64,000 nucleotides of DNA, taken from positions 124,001 through 188,000 of the forward strand of contig NC_014364.1 in assembly GCF_000143985.1 (NCBI RefSeq), given 5' to 3'. Position 1 is the first letter of the stretch. Each line of letters starts with the position of its first letter. A model generated the notes under the pieces. That model was not told the DNA's origin. It saw only the letters and a list, made by a program, of their open reading frames with translations, and ran no database searches. Positions 43,360-51,885 of this stretch are shown here, in pieces. The position numbers were made by a program, and so were the translations under genes. Source of the DNA: Sediminispirochaeta smaragdinae DSM 11293. Lineage in GTDB: Bacteria > Spirochaetota > Spirochaetia > DSM-16054 > Sediminispirochaetaceae.

Positions 43360-45501
43360 TTATCCCAGGCCAAGGATGATACCGCCCCGATACACAATAA
43401 AAGCGGCAATCCAGGCGAGGGTAAGCTGATATCCAAGAGAAAAGATCGACCATTTCCACGAGCCGACCTCTTTCACAAGGGTGACGAAAGCTACGATACA
43501 GGGCGTATAAAGCATGACGAAAATCAAAAAGGCGAAGCCGACCAACGGTGAATAAGCGTCTCTGAGTGCATCCCTGAGCTCGGTTCCCGACTCCTCTTTT
43601 CCCTCTTCGTTTCCAGCGGTAAAAAGGACGCCGAGGGTTGAAACGACGACCTCTTTTGCTACAAAACCAGTCATGAGACTGACATCCATGCGCCAATCAA
43701 AGCCAAGGGGCGCAAGCACCGGCTCGATAAAGGTCCCTGCCTTTCCTATGTAACTCTGCATCACCTGCTTACGCTTAAGCTCTCGCTGTAGAGCCTGGAC
43801 CTCCTCCTGATGCCCCTGTTCCCGTTGCTCGGCGATCATCGTATCGTACTGCTTTTCCATTTCGGGCTGTTTCGGGTAATTTCCGAGGAACCAAATGATG
43901 ATGGAGAAGATCAGCACAACGCCTCCCATTTTCTGGAGATAGTGCTTTGCCTTTTCCCACATATGGATCAATGCACTGCGAAAGGTTGGAATTCGATAAG
44001 GGGGGAGTTCCATCACAAAGGGATACTCTTCGCCACGGAAGAGTGTCTTTCGAAAAAGCCATCCCATACCAAAGGCAAAAAGGAAACTCAAAAAGTAGAG
44101 TATAAAAATCACATTGCCGGCGATATTGGGAAAAAAGGCGCCGGTAAACAGGATGTAAACCGGAAGTCGGGCGCTGCAGGTAATCAGGGGGGCAATTAAA
44201 ATGGTTAGGATACGGTCTTTCTTGGACTCCAGAGTTCTAGCTGCCATGATGGCCGGTACACTACAGCCCACTCCCATGACCAGAGGAATGAAGCTTTTCC
44301 CATGAAGTCCGATCCTGTGCATGACCTTGTCCATGATAAAGGCGATTCTGGCCATGTATCCGGTGTCTTCAAGGATGGAGATTCCAAGAAAGAGGATGAG
44401 AATATTCGGAAGAAACACAAGAACGCCGCCGACCCCTGCAATAACTCCGTCGGTCAGCAGATCGCGAATCGCTCCCGGTGGCATGGTCGTACCGATCCAG
44501 TTGCCTAGTGCGGTTATCCCCGATTCGATCCAGGCCATGGGATAGGCTCCCAGCCCGAAGGTCGTCTGGAACAGTATCCACATAAAAAAGGCGAAGATAG
44601 GATATGCCAGAAAGCGGTTTGTGAGAACATCATCGATCTTTTCACTGATATTAATCCTATTTGCTTTCGGCTTGTTGACGGTTTCGTTCAGTGCTCCGAT
44701 GATGAAGCCGTAACGTCGTTCACTAATGATCGTTGCCGCATCTTCTCCGTAGAGCTGTTCGATTTCCTTGCTCCGACTTTCCAGCTCTTTGAAGATCACA
44801 TTATCATCGGGAGAATCTGCGGGAACACGTTCCCGCACCTTGCGGAGAATTTCATCGTCCCGTTCCAGTAGTTTCAATGCATACCAACGCGGGCTTATTC
44901 CCCGAAGATTAAAGGAACTTTTTTCCACAAGTTCGGCAAGGCTTTCGATAGCCGCCTCGATCTCCTTGCCGTAGTTAACGGAAACCTGGCGAGTCGCCGG
45001 GTGTTCTCCCTTTGCGACCCGGATTGCTTCGTCAAGGAGCTCACGGACCCCTTCTCCATTGCGGCCTACGGTAAAGCGAATGGGAATTCCGAAGAGCCTG
45101 CTGAGGGCTTCGGTATCGATAACCGTTCCCGATCGCTTTAACTCATCACTCATGTTAAAGGCCAACACCATGGGACGACCCATTTCCATAACCTGAACTC
45201 CGAGGTAGAGGTTTCGTTCCAGGTTGGTTGAATCGAGAACGTTGATGATGACATCTGCATCGCCCTTGATAATGACTTCTCTGGCGACCAGTTCCTCCAT
45301 GGTGTAGGCAGATAGGCTGTAGGTCCCCGGGATATCGATCAAGGTAACGCGATCGTTTCCCCGTCGTATATTCCCCTCTTTGACGTCGACGGTGACCCCT
45401 CCCCAGTTCCCAACCTTTTGATTAGCGCCTGTTGCGGCATTAAAGATTGAGGTTTTTCCCGAGTTGGGATTTCCGGTCAGAGCAAAACGGAATGAGCCCA
45501 T
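43360..45501 (-). CDS. feoB: Ferrous iron transporter B, copy 1
   Basis: Imports Fe(II) across the inner membrane. ATG at 45501 is used (GGGGAG six bases upstream, overlapping the feoA stop). The N-terminal G protein has GNPNSGKTS, GNWGGVTVD, DIPGTYSLSA and FNMSDELKR for the G1-G4 motifs. A helical spacer and the gate/pore region (GVGCSVPAIMAARTLESKKD; APLITCSARLPVYILF) follow. The pore motifs CxxP and the second Gate half are present. It is coupled to feoA. Confidence 0.94.
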   Translation of the reverse strand: MGSFRFALTGNPNSGKTSIFNAATGANQKVGNWGGVTVDVKEGNIRRGNDRVTLIDIPGTYSLSAYTMEELVAREVIIKGDADVIINVLDSTNLERNLYLGVQVMEMGRPMVLAFNMSDELKRSGTVIDTEALSRLFGIPIRFTVGRNGEGVRELLDEAIRVAKGEHPATRQVSVNYGKEIEAAIESLAELVEKSSFNLRGISPRWYALKLLERDDEILRKVRERVPADSPDDNVIFKELESRSKEIEQLYGEDAATIISERRYGFIIGALNETVNKPKANRINISEKIDDVLTNRFLAYPIFAFFMWILFQTTFGLGAYPMAWIESGITALGNWIGTTMPPGAIRDLLTDGVIAGVGGVLVFLPNILILFLGISILEDTGYMARIAFIMDKVMHRIGLHGKSFIPLVMGVGCSVPAIMAARTLESKKDRILTILIAPLITCSARLPVYILFTGAFFPNIAGNVIFILYFLSFLFAFGMGWLFRKTLFRGEEYPFVMELPPYRIPTFRSALIHMWEKAKHYLQKMGGVVLIFSIIIWFLGNYPKQPEMEKQYDTMIAEQREQGHQEEVQALQRELKRKQVMQSYIGKAGTFIEPVLAPLGFDWRMDVSLMTGFVAKEVVVSTLGVLFTAGNEEGKEESGTELRDALRDAYSPLVGFAFLIFVMLYTPCIVAFVTLVKEVGSWKWSIFSLGYQLTLAWIAAFIVYRGGIILGLG

Positions 45502-45779
45502 CAAAGGCTCCCCGCACATTCGCCTTCGGCTGCATGTATGTACTGATCCTTCGCCGGCTCAACTTCTATCATATCTGCTTCTTCGACTCGCAGCGAAACA
45601 TTGCACCCTGCAACCAAAATTTCAACCGGATCTTTTAGGGGGGCGTATCTGATAATTGATATCGTTTCACCTCGGCGAAAACCCAATTCCATGAGTCTAT
45701 TTTTGAGCCTTCCGCTTCCGTTTAATCTTGTTATGGTGACGATATCTCCCTGGCGATATTGACTGAGCGTTTTCTTCAT
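45501..45779 (-). CDS. feoA: Ferrous iron transport protein A, copy 1
   Basis: A 92-residue SH3-like domain protein that associates with FeoB in the cytoplasm. The pattern LNGSGRLKNRLMELGFRRGET followed by PVEILVAGCNVSLRVEEADMI is FeoA. It heads a four-gene metal operon (feoA, feoB, DUF1007, NicO). A promoter-like pair sits at 45791-45819, but no strong ribosome-binding site precedes the ATG. No TTAGG-N4-CCTAA site is seen here, unlike at the second Feo locus. Confidence 0.88.
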   Translation of the reverse strand: MKKTLSQYRQGDIVTITRLNGSGRLKNRLMELGFRRGETISIIRYAPLKDPVEILVAGCNVSLRVEEADMIEVEPAKDQYIHAAEGECAGSL

Positions 45780-45790
45780 AGGTACTAGTA

Positions 45791-45819
45791 AGATAAAGAG
45801 GTGCTGCTATCTATGTCAA
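45791..45819 (-). promoter_or_regulatory. Probable sigma-70 promoter of the feoAB-DUF1007-NicO operon
   Basis: On the minus strand TTGACA (45819-45814) and TTATCT (45796-45791) are separated by 17 bases. Transcription would start only a few bases before the feoA ATG, giving a very short leader. That fits the lack of a visible ribosome-binding site, but could also mean the true promoter is elsewhere. Confidence 0.45.
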
Positions 45820-45859
45820 TCCTGTGTCCCTCTCCGGTGATTGACATGCCGAATTGTTT

Positions 45860-45985
45860 TATGCACGATACAAAAACGTTTCCGTCATATATGGGGAAGT
45901 CCTGTGAGAATCAGGCACAGTCGCGCTGCGGTGTTGAGAAGCTCGTAAAGTGCATGCTCTTAGTCCGAATGCCATGATGGGAAAT
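45860..45985 (+). promoter_or_regulatory. Cobalamin riboswitch (compact form) before metE
   Basis: The core is visible as GGGGAAGTCCTGTGAGAATC, then GGCACAGTCGCGCTGCGGTG, and the 3' end AGTCCGAATGCC (45962-45973). These are the conserved B12-box and flanking elements. The peripheral part between core and 3' end is short, so it is likely a compact, class-II-like version. It lies ahead of B12-independent methionine synthase, the expected logic being that cobalamin shuts off metE. A MeCbl or AdoCbl preference is not readable by eye. Confidence 0.8.
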
Positions 45986-46021
45986 AATCCGATTTTGTCG
46001 CGTCAGCAAAGGGAGATATGA

Positions 46022-48286
46022 ATGATTTGCAAAACTCTGGTTACCGGTTTTCCTCGGATTGGGGAAAACAGAGAGCTGAAAAGGGCCCTCGAACACTATT
46101 GGTCGAAAACTGCTTCGCTTCAGGAGCTCCGCGCAACGGCTGCCGAGTTACGAAAACGGCATTGGCTGTTCCAAAAAAGACAAAACATCGACTTTATCAG
46201 CTCAAATGATTTCAGCTATTACGACAATATGCTTGACACCATTGTGATGCTGAATGCCGTTCCCGACCGCTTTTCCGGTATCGAGGATGAGACCGAGCGT
46301 TATTTTGCCATGGCAAGAGGGACGGCTGGAGCTTCAGCCATGACCATGTCCAAATGGTTTGATACGAACTATCACTATATCGTTCCTGAGCTTTCCGGGA
46401 CGCTTGATTTTCGCCTTTGTCCCGGAAAAATCTTGACTGAGTATGCCGAAGCTAAGAAACTCGGGGTAAAAACAAAAATAAATGTGATAGGCCCCATTAC
46501 CTTTATGGGCCTATCACGGGCTTCCAAAGGTGAAAACCCTTTCGGCTATGCGAGTCGCATCATACCGCTCTACAAAGAACTTTTGGCAAGGTGTGCGGAG
46601 CTGGATGATACCCTTTATATTCAGATGGAAGAGCCTTATCTTGTGAAGAATCCGACTGCGGAGGTTCTTGCTCTGCTTAAAGCGGCATATCAGGACCTGG
46701 CTTCCGTCAGCTCCAATATTCGGATTATCGTGACAAGCTACTTTGAGCACTCGAACGAGACAACGAAAATTCTTGCAGAAACTCCTATCTGGGGGCTGGG
46801 CCTTGATTTCGTCCACGGCCCTCAAAATATTCAGGGATTGAAATACGCAAAGGGTAAAAAAATTTTTGCCGGTGTTGTCGACGGACGCAATATTTGGAGG
46901 AATGATCTTGGTGCCTCTCTTTTTCTCCTTGAGAAAATCTCAGATATGGTCGGTAGGGAACAGGTCGTTGTTTCCACGAGTTGTTCTCTTCTCCATGTTC
47001 CTTATTCGCTTCAGAATGAGCCTGAAAGTGATATTAAGCAGCATCTTGCTTTCTGCTGTGAGAAGGTCGAAGAGTTGGCTTTGCTCGGTAGAGTCTTTCG
47101 GGGTGAGGTAGTATTGGATTCGGATAACATAGGTATGAAAACGGCCAGGAGCCGAACCCCCAGCACACAACACGATGGTCCGGCCGATATCGCGTTCGGA
47201 GAGCGAAAGGTGCGTGCCGGTGATTTTGCCGAGAGAAACGCCCTTCAGCGAAGGAAATTCCATTTGCCGAAACTTCCGACGACGACAATCGGCAGCTTTC
47301 CTCAGACTCAGGAATTAAGAAGGTTGAGACGGGATTTCAAAAAACGTGCTATATCGGAAGAGGCGTATGAACAGGGTATAAAGACCTATATTGATGACTG
47401 TATTGCATTTCAAGAGGAAATTGGCCTTGATGTTCTGGTTCATGGGGAGCCCGAGCGAAACGATATGGTTGAGTATTTCGGCGAAATGCTTAAGGGTTTC
47501 CATTTTACCGACAACGGATGGGTGCAAAGCTATGGGAGCCGCTGTGTAAAACCTCCTATCATATATGGCGATATCAGCCGGACGAAACCCATGACCGTAC
47601 GCTGGATCAGTTATGCCCAGAGGCGAAGTAAAAAGCCGGTCAAGGGGATGCTGACCGGGCCTGTGACAATCCTCAACTGGTCTTTTGTCCGGGAAGATAT
47701 CCCCCGCCCTCTTGTGGCGCGGCAGATTGCTGCTGCCTTATGTGAGGAAGTGGCGGATCTCCAGGCTGCCGGGATCTCGATCATCCAGGTCGACGAGGCT
47801 GCTTTTCGCGAAGGCTACCCCTTGCGCAAGGAGAATGTTTCCGCATATGAGCGGTGGGCGGTCGATAGTTTCCGTTTGGCTGTTTCTTCTGCGGCTAAAG
47901 AGACCCAAATCCACACACATATGTGCTATAGCGATTTTACCGACATTATAAAAACGATTGAGGCCATGGATGCCGATGTCATAACGATTGAAACGGCCAG
48001 GGGCGGCAATCGGCTCCTGGATGTGTTTGAACGGGAAGGCTACCACAATGAAATCGGTCCAGGCGTGTACGATATCCACTCCCCCCGCATCCCTTCGGAA
48101 GATGAATTTGAGAAGCAGATTTTTTCTCGTCTCGAGGTTCTTGATGGAAAACGCATGTGGATTAATCCCGACTGTGGCCTGAAAACACGAAGATGGGAAG
48201 AGGTTCGCCCTGCTTTGCAGCACATGGTATCCGCTACCCGAAACGTCAGGCTCACTCTGGAGAGAAACGAGACTTCTCTAACATAA
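46022..48286 (+). CDS. metE: Cobalamin-independent methionine synthase
   Basis: Transfers a methyl group from methyltetrahydrofolate (triglutamate) to homocysteine without B12, in the cytoplasm. The 754-residue protein has the two-barrel MetE layout. N-terminal LVTGFPRIGENRELKRALE and the C-terminal TTIGSFPQTQELRRLRRDFK mark the repeated halves. The zinc ligands are seen as HTHMCYSDF, plus a Glu and the Cys of WINPDCGLKTRRWEE. Its only visible control is the riboswitch upstream. GGGAGATATGA precedes the start. Confidence 0.96.
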   Translation: MICKTLVTGFPRIGENRELKRALEHYWSKTASLQELRATAAELRKRHWLFQKRQNIDFISSNDFSYYDNMLDTIVMLNAVPDRFSGIEDETERYFAMARGTAGASAMTMSKWFDTNYHYIVPELSGTLDFRLCPGKILTEYAEAKKLGVKTKINVIGPITFMGLSRASKGENPFGYASRIIPLYKELLARCAELDDTLYIQMEEPYLVKNPTAEVLALLKAAYQDLASVSSNIRIIVTSYFEHSNETTKILAETPIWGLGLDFVHGPQNIQGLKYAKGKKIFAGVVDGRNIWRNDLGASLFLLEKISDMVGREQVVVSTSCSLLHVPYSLQNEPESDIKQHLAFCCEKVEELALLGRVFRGEVVLDSDNIGMKTARSRTPSTQHDGPADIAFGERKVRAGDFAERNALQRRKFHLPKLPTTTIGSFPQTQELRRLRRDFKKRAISEEAYEQGIKTYIDDCIAFQEEIGLDVLVHGEPERNDMVEYFGEMLKGFHFTDNGWVQSYGSRCVKPPIIYGDISRTKPMTVRWISYAQRRSKKPVKGMLTGPVTILNWSFVREDIPRPLVARQIAAALCEEVADLQAAGISIIQVDEAAFREGYPLRKENVSAYERWAVDSFRLAVSSAAKETQIHTHMCYSDFTDIIKTIEAMDADVITIETARGGNRLLDVFEREGYHNEIGPGVYDIHSPRIPSEDEFEKQIFSRLEVLDGKRMWINPDCGLKTRRWEEVRPALQHMVSATRNVRLTLERNETSLT

Positions 48287-48303
48287 TAATATAGATTCTT
48301 CAT

Positions 48304-48335
48304 CGTCCCTTGCTTGACAGAAATAGCAAGGGACG
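48304..48335. terminator. 10-bp hairpin after metE, overlapping the next promoter
   Basis: Perfect arms CGTCCCTTGC (48304-48313) and GCAAGGGACG (48326-48335) flank a 12-base loop. No T-tract follows. The hairpin lies 18 bases after metE and also contains the -35 box of the next promoter, so it may act both as an RNA end and as a regulatory structure. Confidence 0.5.
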
Positions 48336-48342
48336 GTACTAT
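48314..48342 (+). promoter_or_regulatory. Strong sigma-70 promoter of the second Feo locus
   Basis: TTGACA (48314-48319), 17 bases, then TACTAT (48337-48342). The predicted start point lies at about 48349, exactly where the palindrome TTAGG-N4-CCTAA begins, so a repressor there would block the promoter. The -35 box lies within the hairpin after metE. Confidence 0.65.
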
Positions 48343-48349
48343 GCAAATG

Positions 48350-48363
48350 TTAGGAATGCCTAA
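48350..48363. promoter_or_regulatory. Palindromic operator, TTAGGAATGCCTAA
   Basis: A 5-4-5 palindrome at the predicted transcription start of feoA copy 2. The same architecture occurs at 48739-48752, and with one mismatch at 52564-52577. The TTAGG/CCTAA half-sites resemble DtxR/IdeR iron boxes. No DtxR, Fur or MntR gene is in the window, so the regulator is inferred. Confidence 0.6.
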
Positions 48364-48377
48364 TTAAGGAAGGACTG

Positions 48378-48701
48378 ATGCACAATACCTTTGCAATGAA
48401 ATTTGGGCTTGATAGAGGCCGGCGGCATATGTTTCACGGACATGGTCACAGAAATCACCACTGTCAGGAGATGGGCTCTGTGGTATTAAGTGGTGTGGAT
48501 GCCGGAAGCTCTGTGCGCGTGGTATGTCTTTTCGGAGGCCAGGATGCCAAGCGCAAACTCCTCGATATGGGTCTTGTGCCCGGTGAACTCCTCAAGGTTG
48601 TTCAAAATGATAGCGACGGGCCGCTTTTACTGCAGGTACAAGGGAGTCGACTCATGATAGGGAGAGGTCTTGCTGATAAGATTCGTGTCGCTGCAGCATA
48701 G
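48378..48701 (+). CDS. FeoA-domain protein with His-rich N-terminus
   Basis: A 107-residue protein. The C-terminal 75 residues are FeoA-like (SVRVVCLFGGQDAKRKLLDM, GRGLADKIRVA). The first 30 residues are a His-rich leader (HMFHGHGHRNHHC) not found in standard FeoA, which could bind metal. AAGGA precedes the ATG. It is separated from the next feoA by 97 bases with a second operator, so it may be expressed on its own. The role as metal sensor or donor for FeoB is an inference. Confidence 0.82.
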   Translation: MHNTFAMKFGLDRGRRHMFHGHGHRNHHCQEMGSVVLSGVDAGSSVRVVCLFGGQDAKRKLLDMGLVPGELLKVVQNDSDGPLLLQVQGSRLMIGRGLADKIRVAAA

Positions 48702-48735
48702 GTTGCATTTTTTTGAGAAGGTTTTTTTGTGGCAA

Positions 48736-48755
48736 ATATTAGGCAATCCTAATAT
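48736..48755. promoter_or_regulatory. Perfect 8-4-8 palindromic operator before feoA-feoB copy 2
   Basis: ATATTAGG-CAAT-CCTAATAT is a perfect palindrome 43 bases before the feoA start. A further half-site TGCCTAA lies at 48765-48771. The TTAGG-N4-CCTAA core (48739-48752) matches the operator at 48350 in architecture. Confidence 0.65.
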
Positions 48756-48798
48756 AAAGAACATTGCCTAACTATATCAAATGAAAATAGGGGGAAGT

Positions 48799-49035
48799 AT
48801 GGGGCAGCTCAAGGAATTTCGAGCCGGTGATAACGGAACCGTTATTGGATTCGCTCCAGGTTCTGCACAATGGAAGAGTCGGCTTCTTGCGATGGGAATG
48901 ACCGTAGGAACGGCGTTTCAGGTGGAGCGTGTAGCACCACTGGGGGATCCCGTGGAAATAATGGTTCGGGGCAGCCGGATCACACTTAGGAAGGGCGAAG
49001 CAGAAGCGCTTCTTGTTGAAAGGAGAGTATCATGA
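48799..49035 (+). CDS. feoA: Ferrous iron transport protein A, copy 2
   Basis: A protein of about 78 residues from ATG 48799, preceded by GGGGGAAG. An in-frame ATG at 48781 has no ribosome-binding site. The SH3-like FeoA fold is seen in WKSRLLAMGMTVGTAFQVER and PVEIMVRGSRITLRKGEAEA. It overlaps feoB by 4 bases, so it is the dedicated partner of FeoB copy 2. The upstream FeoA-like gene makes a second, possibly modified FeoA in the same locus. Confidence 0.86.
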   Translation: MGQLKEFRAGDNGTVIGFAPGSAQWKSRLLAMGMTVGTAFQVERVAPLGDPVEIMVRGSRITLRKGEAEALLVERRVS

Positions 49036-51332
49036 AACGAGTAGAAGGTGGTGCCTCGGTGAGCAATTTCACCATAGCTCTTGCCGGAAACCCGAATTGC
49101 GGAAAGACAACGCTTTTTAATGCTCTAACCGGTGGAAATCAACGGATAGGAAACTGGCCGGGCGTTACGGTTGAAAAAAAAGAGGGCTGGCTTTCCGGAA
49201 GTAAACAGCGAAAGGTGGTAGACCTTCCCGGTATTTACAGCCTGAATGCCGGTAGTGAAGATGAGAGGGTTGCACGCGACTATCTACTTTCGGGGGAAGC
49301 TGATCTTGTTGTCAACATAGTCGATGCCTCCCACCTTGAGCGAAATCTTTACTTAACCACGACCATCATGGAAATGGGTGTTCCTGTGGTTCTGTTCCTC
49401 AACATGATGGACCTTCTCGAGAAAGAAGGGAGTACCATCAATATTAAGGAACTGGAATCCGCTTTAGGAGTTCCTGTTGTTGCTGGTACCGCTACAGATA
49501 AGAAAAGTGTTGCCGAAGCGGTTGCACGGATTACCGAGCTCGTTGGGAACGTTCGCCCTTCGGATCATAAACCTGTCTATCCCAATGAGATAGAAGAGCT
49601 TATTTCGAAGTGGGAGAAGCAAGCCGGTGGCCGCTGGAATGCGTTGGCCCTTTATGAGGGAACTGCGCCTTCTGAGCTGCACGGACGGATTCCTACAGAA
49701 AAAATCGCTGCTGAGCGTGAAAAGATTTCATCGCTTCTGAAGGAAGAATCGGAAGTAATCTTAGCCGACAGCAGGTATGGTTTTATTCGTGGAGTCATTC
49801 ATGATGTATTTCATGCACAGGAACGTCGAAGGAGTGTCTCCGAGCAAATTGATAAAGTCGTTTTGAATCGATTTCTTGGTATTCCGATTTTCCTTGTTGT
49901 AATGTACCTGATGTTTTGGCTTGCCATTTCCGTGGGCTCATCGTTTATCGATTTCTTCGATGTCTTATTTGGAACCATTTTTGTTGACGGATTTGGAGTG
50001 TTATTAGGTAGTATCGGCTCTCCGGATTGGGTCGTTAGTTTTCTGGCCGGAGGAGTTGGAGCCGGTATTCAAACGGTGGCAACCTTTGTTCCCGTGGTTT
50101 TCTTTATGTTCCTTGCTCTAAGCCTTCTTGAAGATTCAGGTTATATGGCCAGGGCCGCCTTTGTTATGGACCGCCTGATGCGGGCTCTCGGACTTCCCGG
50201 TAAGGCCTTTGTCCCGATGATCGTCGGTTTCGGATGTACGGTGCCTGCAATCCTGGCAACCAGGACCCTCGAAAACAAGCGGGACCGCTTTATGACGATC
50301 TTTATGGCGCCTTTTATGAGTTGTGGGGCGCGTCTGCCCGTGTATGCTCTCTTTGGTGCAGCTCTTTTTGGTGCTCATGCGGGAGCCATTGTGTTTTCGA
50401 TTTATATTATCGGTGTTCTTTTGGCCGTTCTTACGGGCCTCTTTTTAAAGCATTCGCTTTTCAGGGGCGAACCTGGCTACTTTATCATGGAACTTCCTCC
50501 TTATCATGCTCCCCGTTTTAAGCATGTTATGATTCATACATGGACACGCTTGAAGGTTTTTCTTGCGAGAGCTGGAAAAGTGATTGTCATTGCCGTATTC
50601 CTCCTGGGTGTTCTCAATAGTCTTGGTACCGATGGTAGTTTTGGAAACGAGGATACCGAGAATTCGGTTCTTGCCGTTACCGGCAAGGCTATTACGCCTA
50701 TATTCTCGCCGATGGGTATCAAAGAAGAAAGCTGGCCTGCAACCGTCGGACTTTTTACCGGTCTCTTTGCAAAGGAAGCGGTTGTTGGAACCCTCAATGG
50801 TCTTTACGGTCAGATAGCAGCGGCCGAAAACAATGTCGCTGGTGATGAAGGTGGGGAGGAAGAAGCCTTTAGCCTTGGTGCTGGTATTAAAGATTCTTTT
50901 GTTGCCTTGAAAGATGGAGTCCTTGGCATATCAGGTGGTATAGGCTCTATTGTCGGTGCTGATGTGATCAGTGGCGGGGATGAAGAAGCTGTTGCCGAAG
51001 CGGCGGAAGTTGATATTTCGATATTTTCTCTCATGCGGCGTGGTTTTACCCCTGTATCTGGATATGCTTATTTACTTTTTGTATTGATCTATTTCCCCTG
51101 TCTGGCAGCTTTTGGAGCGATCGTAAAAGAAATGGGGATTGGTTTAGGTATTCTTGAGGCTATTTATTTGACGGTTTCGGCTTGGGCTGTGGCTGTGTTC
51201 TACTATCAGATTGCTGAGGGCGGAAACTTCCTGTGGATGATTGTCTCGGCCGCAATCATGGTCGCCCAGTTCTTCGTGTTCAGGGCGATTGGCAACCGCA
51301 ATAGGAAGAAAGAAGCGCTCCAATCTGCTTAA
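49032..51332 (+). CDS. feoB: Ferrous iron transporter B, copy 2
   Basis: A 766-residue Fe(II) importer with an N-terminal G protein (GNPNCGKTTLFN; GNWPGVTVEKKEG; DLPGIYSLNAGSED; FLNMMDLLEK), spacer and pore domain (VGFGCTVPAILATRTLENKRD; APFMSCGARLPVYALF). An Asp/Glu/Gly-rich insert near residues 597-615 is a distinctive loop. It differs clearly from copy 1, so the two are not recent duplicates. Expression from the two TTAGG-type operators suggests iron-starvation control. A hairpin at 51356 follows. Confidence 0.94.
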   Translation: MKRVEGGASVSNFTIALAGNPNCGKTTLFNALTGGNQRIGNWPGVTVEKKEGWLSGSKQRKVVDLPGIYSLNAGSEDERVARDYLLSGEADLVVNIVDASHLERNLYLTTTIMEMGVPVVLFLNMMDLLEKEGSTINIKELESALGVPVVAGTATDKKSVAEAVARITELVGNVRPSDHKPVYPNEIEELISKWEKQAGGRWNALALYEGTAPSELHGRIPTEKIAAEREKISSLLKEESEVILADSRYGFIRGVIHDVFHAQERRRSVSEQIDKVVLNRFLGIPIFLVVMYLMFWLAISVGSSFIDFFDVLFGTIFVDGFGVLLGSIGSPDWVVSFLAGGVGAGIQTVATFVPVVFFMFLALSLLEDSGYMARAAFVMDRLMRALGLPGKAFVPMIVGFGCTVPAILATRTLENKRDRFMTIFMAPFMSCGARLPVYALFGAALFGAHAGAIVFSIYIIGVLLAVLTGLFLKHSLFRGEPGYFIMELPPYHAPRFKHVMIHTWTRLKVFLARAGKVIVIAVFLLGVLNSLGTDGSFGNEDTENSVLAVTGKAITPIFSPMGIKEESWPATVGLFTGLFAKEAVVGTLNGLYGQIAAAENNVAGDEGGEEEAFSLGAGIKDSFVALKDGVLGISGGIGSIVGADVISGGDEEAVAEAAEVDISIFSLMRRGFTPVSGYAYLLFVLIYFPCLAAFGAIVKEMGIGLGILEAIYLTVSAWAVAVFYYQIAEGGNFLWMIVSAAIMVAQFFVFRAIGNRNRKKEALQSA

Positions 51333-51355
51333 TACATTGCTTCTCTCTAACGTAA

Positions 51356-51389
51356 GGCAGCCTGTGGGTGGATTCACTCACAGGCTGCC
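51356..51389 (+). terminator. 11-bp hairpin after feoB copy 2
   Basis: Arms GGCAGCCTGTG (51356-51366) and CACAGGCTGCC (51379-51389) with further partial pairing inside the loop. GC-rich and 23 bases after the feoB stop. No long T-tract follows, so it is a terminator or a transcript-end structure. Confidence 0.55.
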
Positions 51390-51462
51390 CACCCCCTTTG
51401 GGAAAAAGTTTGATGGAAAAAAGTGTCTATTCCCCTGATATGAGGACGTGGAGTGTTTGCTG

Positions 51463-51849
51463 ATGAAGGTACTTGCTCACCATATCTATGAATACAAAAA
51501 GGGGCTTCGCAGCCTGGTGCTGCATACCCTGGATGCCTCATATGAAGCTGAGGCCGTTCGTCGTCTTGAGCGAAATAATATCAGCTATTTGATCAGAAGG
51601 GTAAATAAGCGGAAAATTAATATTTTTTTCGGTAACAAGGCCTGCGTTCATGTTGTAACAAGTTTCGGTGATAAACCTTTGAACGCTTTTACGCCAGAAG
51701 AAGATTTCATTTTGGGAATTATGCTTGGCTACAACAGGACCGAGCAGTGTAAGCGCTATCTGGCCAGAAAAGAGATTTTCGAAATAGAGGCTGAGACCGC
51801 CCGTGACCTATCATTTCTGCCTTCAGGATCATTGGAGAAAACCGGCTGA
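51463..51849 (+). CDS. DUF2023 family protein
   Basis: A protein of about 128 residues from ATG 51463 (GGAG nine bases upstream). The strings MKVLAHHIYEYKKGLRSLVL, NISYLIRRVNKRKINIFFGN and FTPEEDFILGIMLGYNRTEQ are the hallmark of DUF2023. The family has no established function. It lies between feoB and the HD-GYP/flavodoxin pair, in the presumed iron-controlled stretch. No membrane or signal segment is seen. Confidence 0.75.
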   Translation: MKVLAHHIYEYKKGLRSLVLHTLDASYEAEAVRRLERNNISYLIRRVNKRKINIFFGNKACVHVVTSFGDKPLNAFTPEEDFILGIMLGYNRTEQCKRYLARKEIFEIEAETARDLSFLPSGSLEKTG

Positions 51850-51885
51850 TCAAAGCTGATTAACTGGTTTTCTGTGTCTTTCCAG

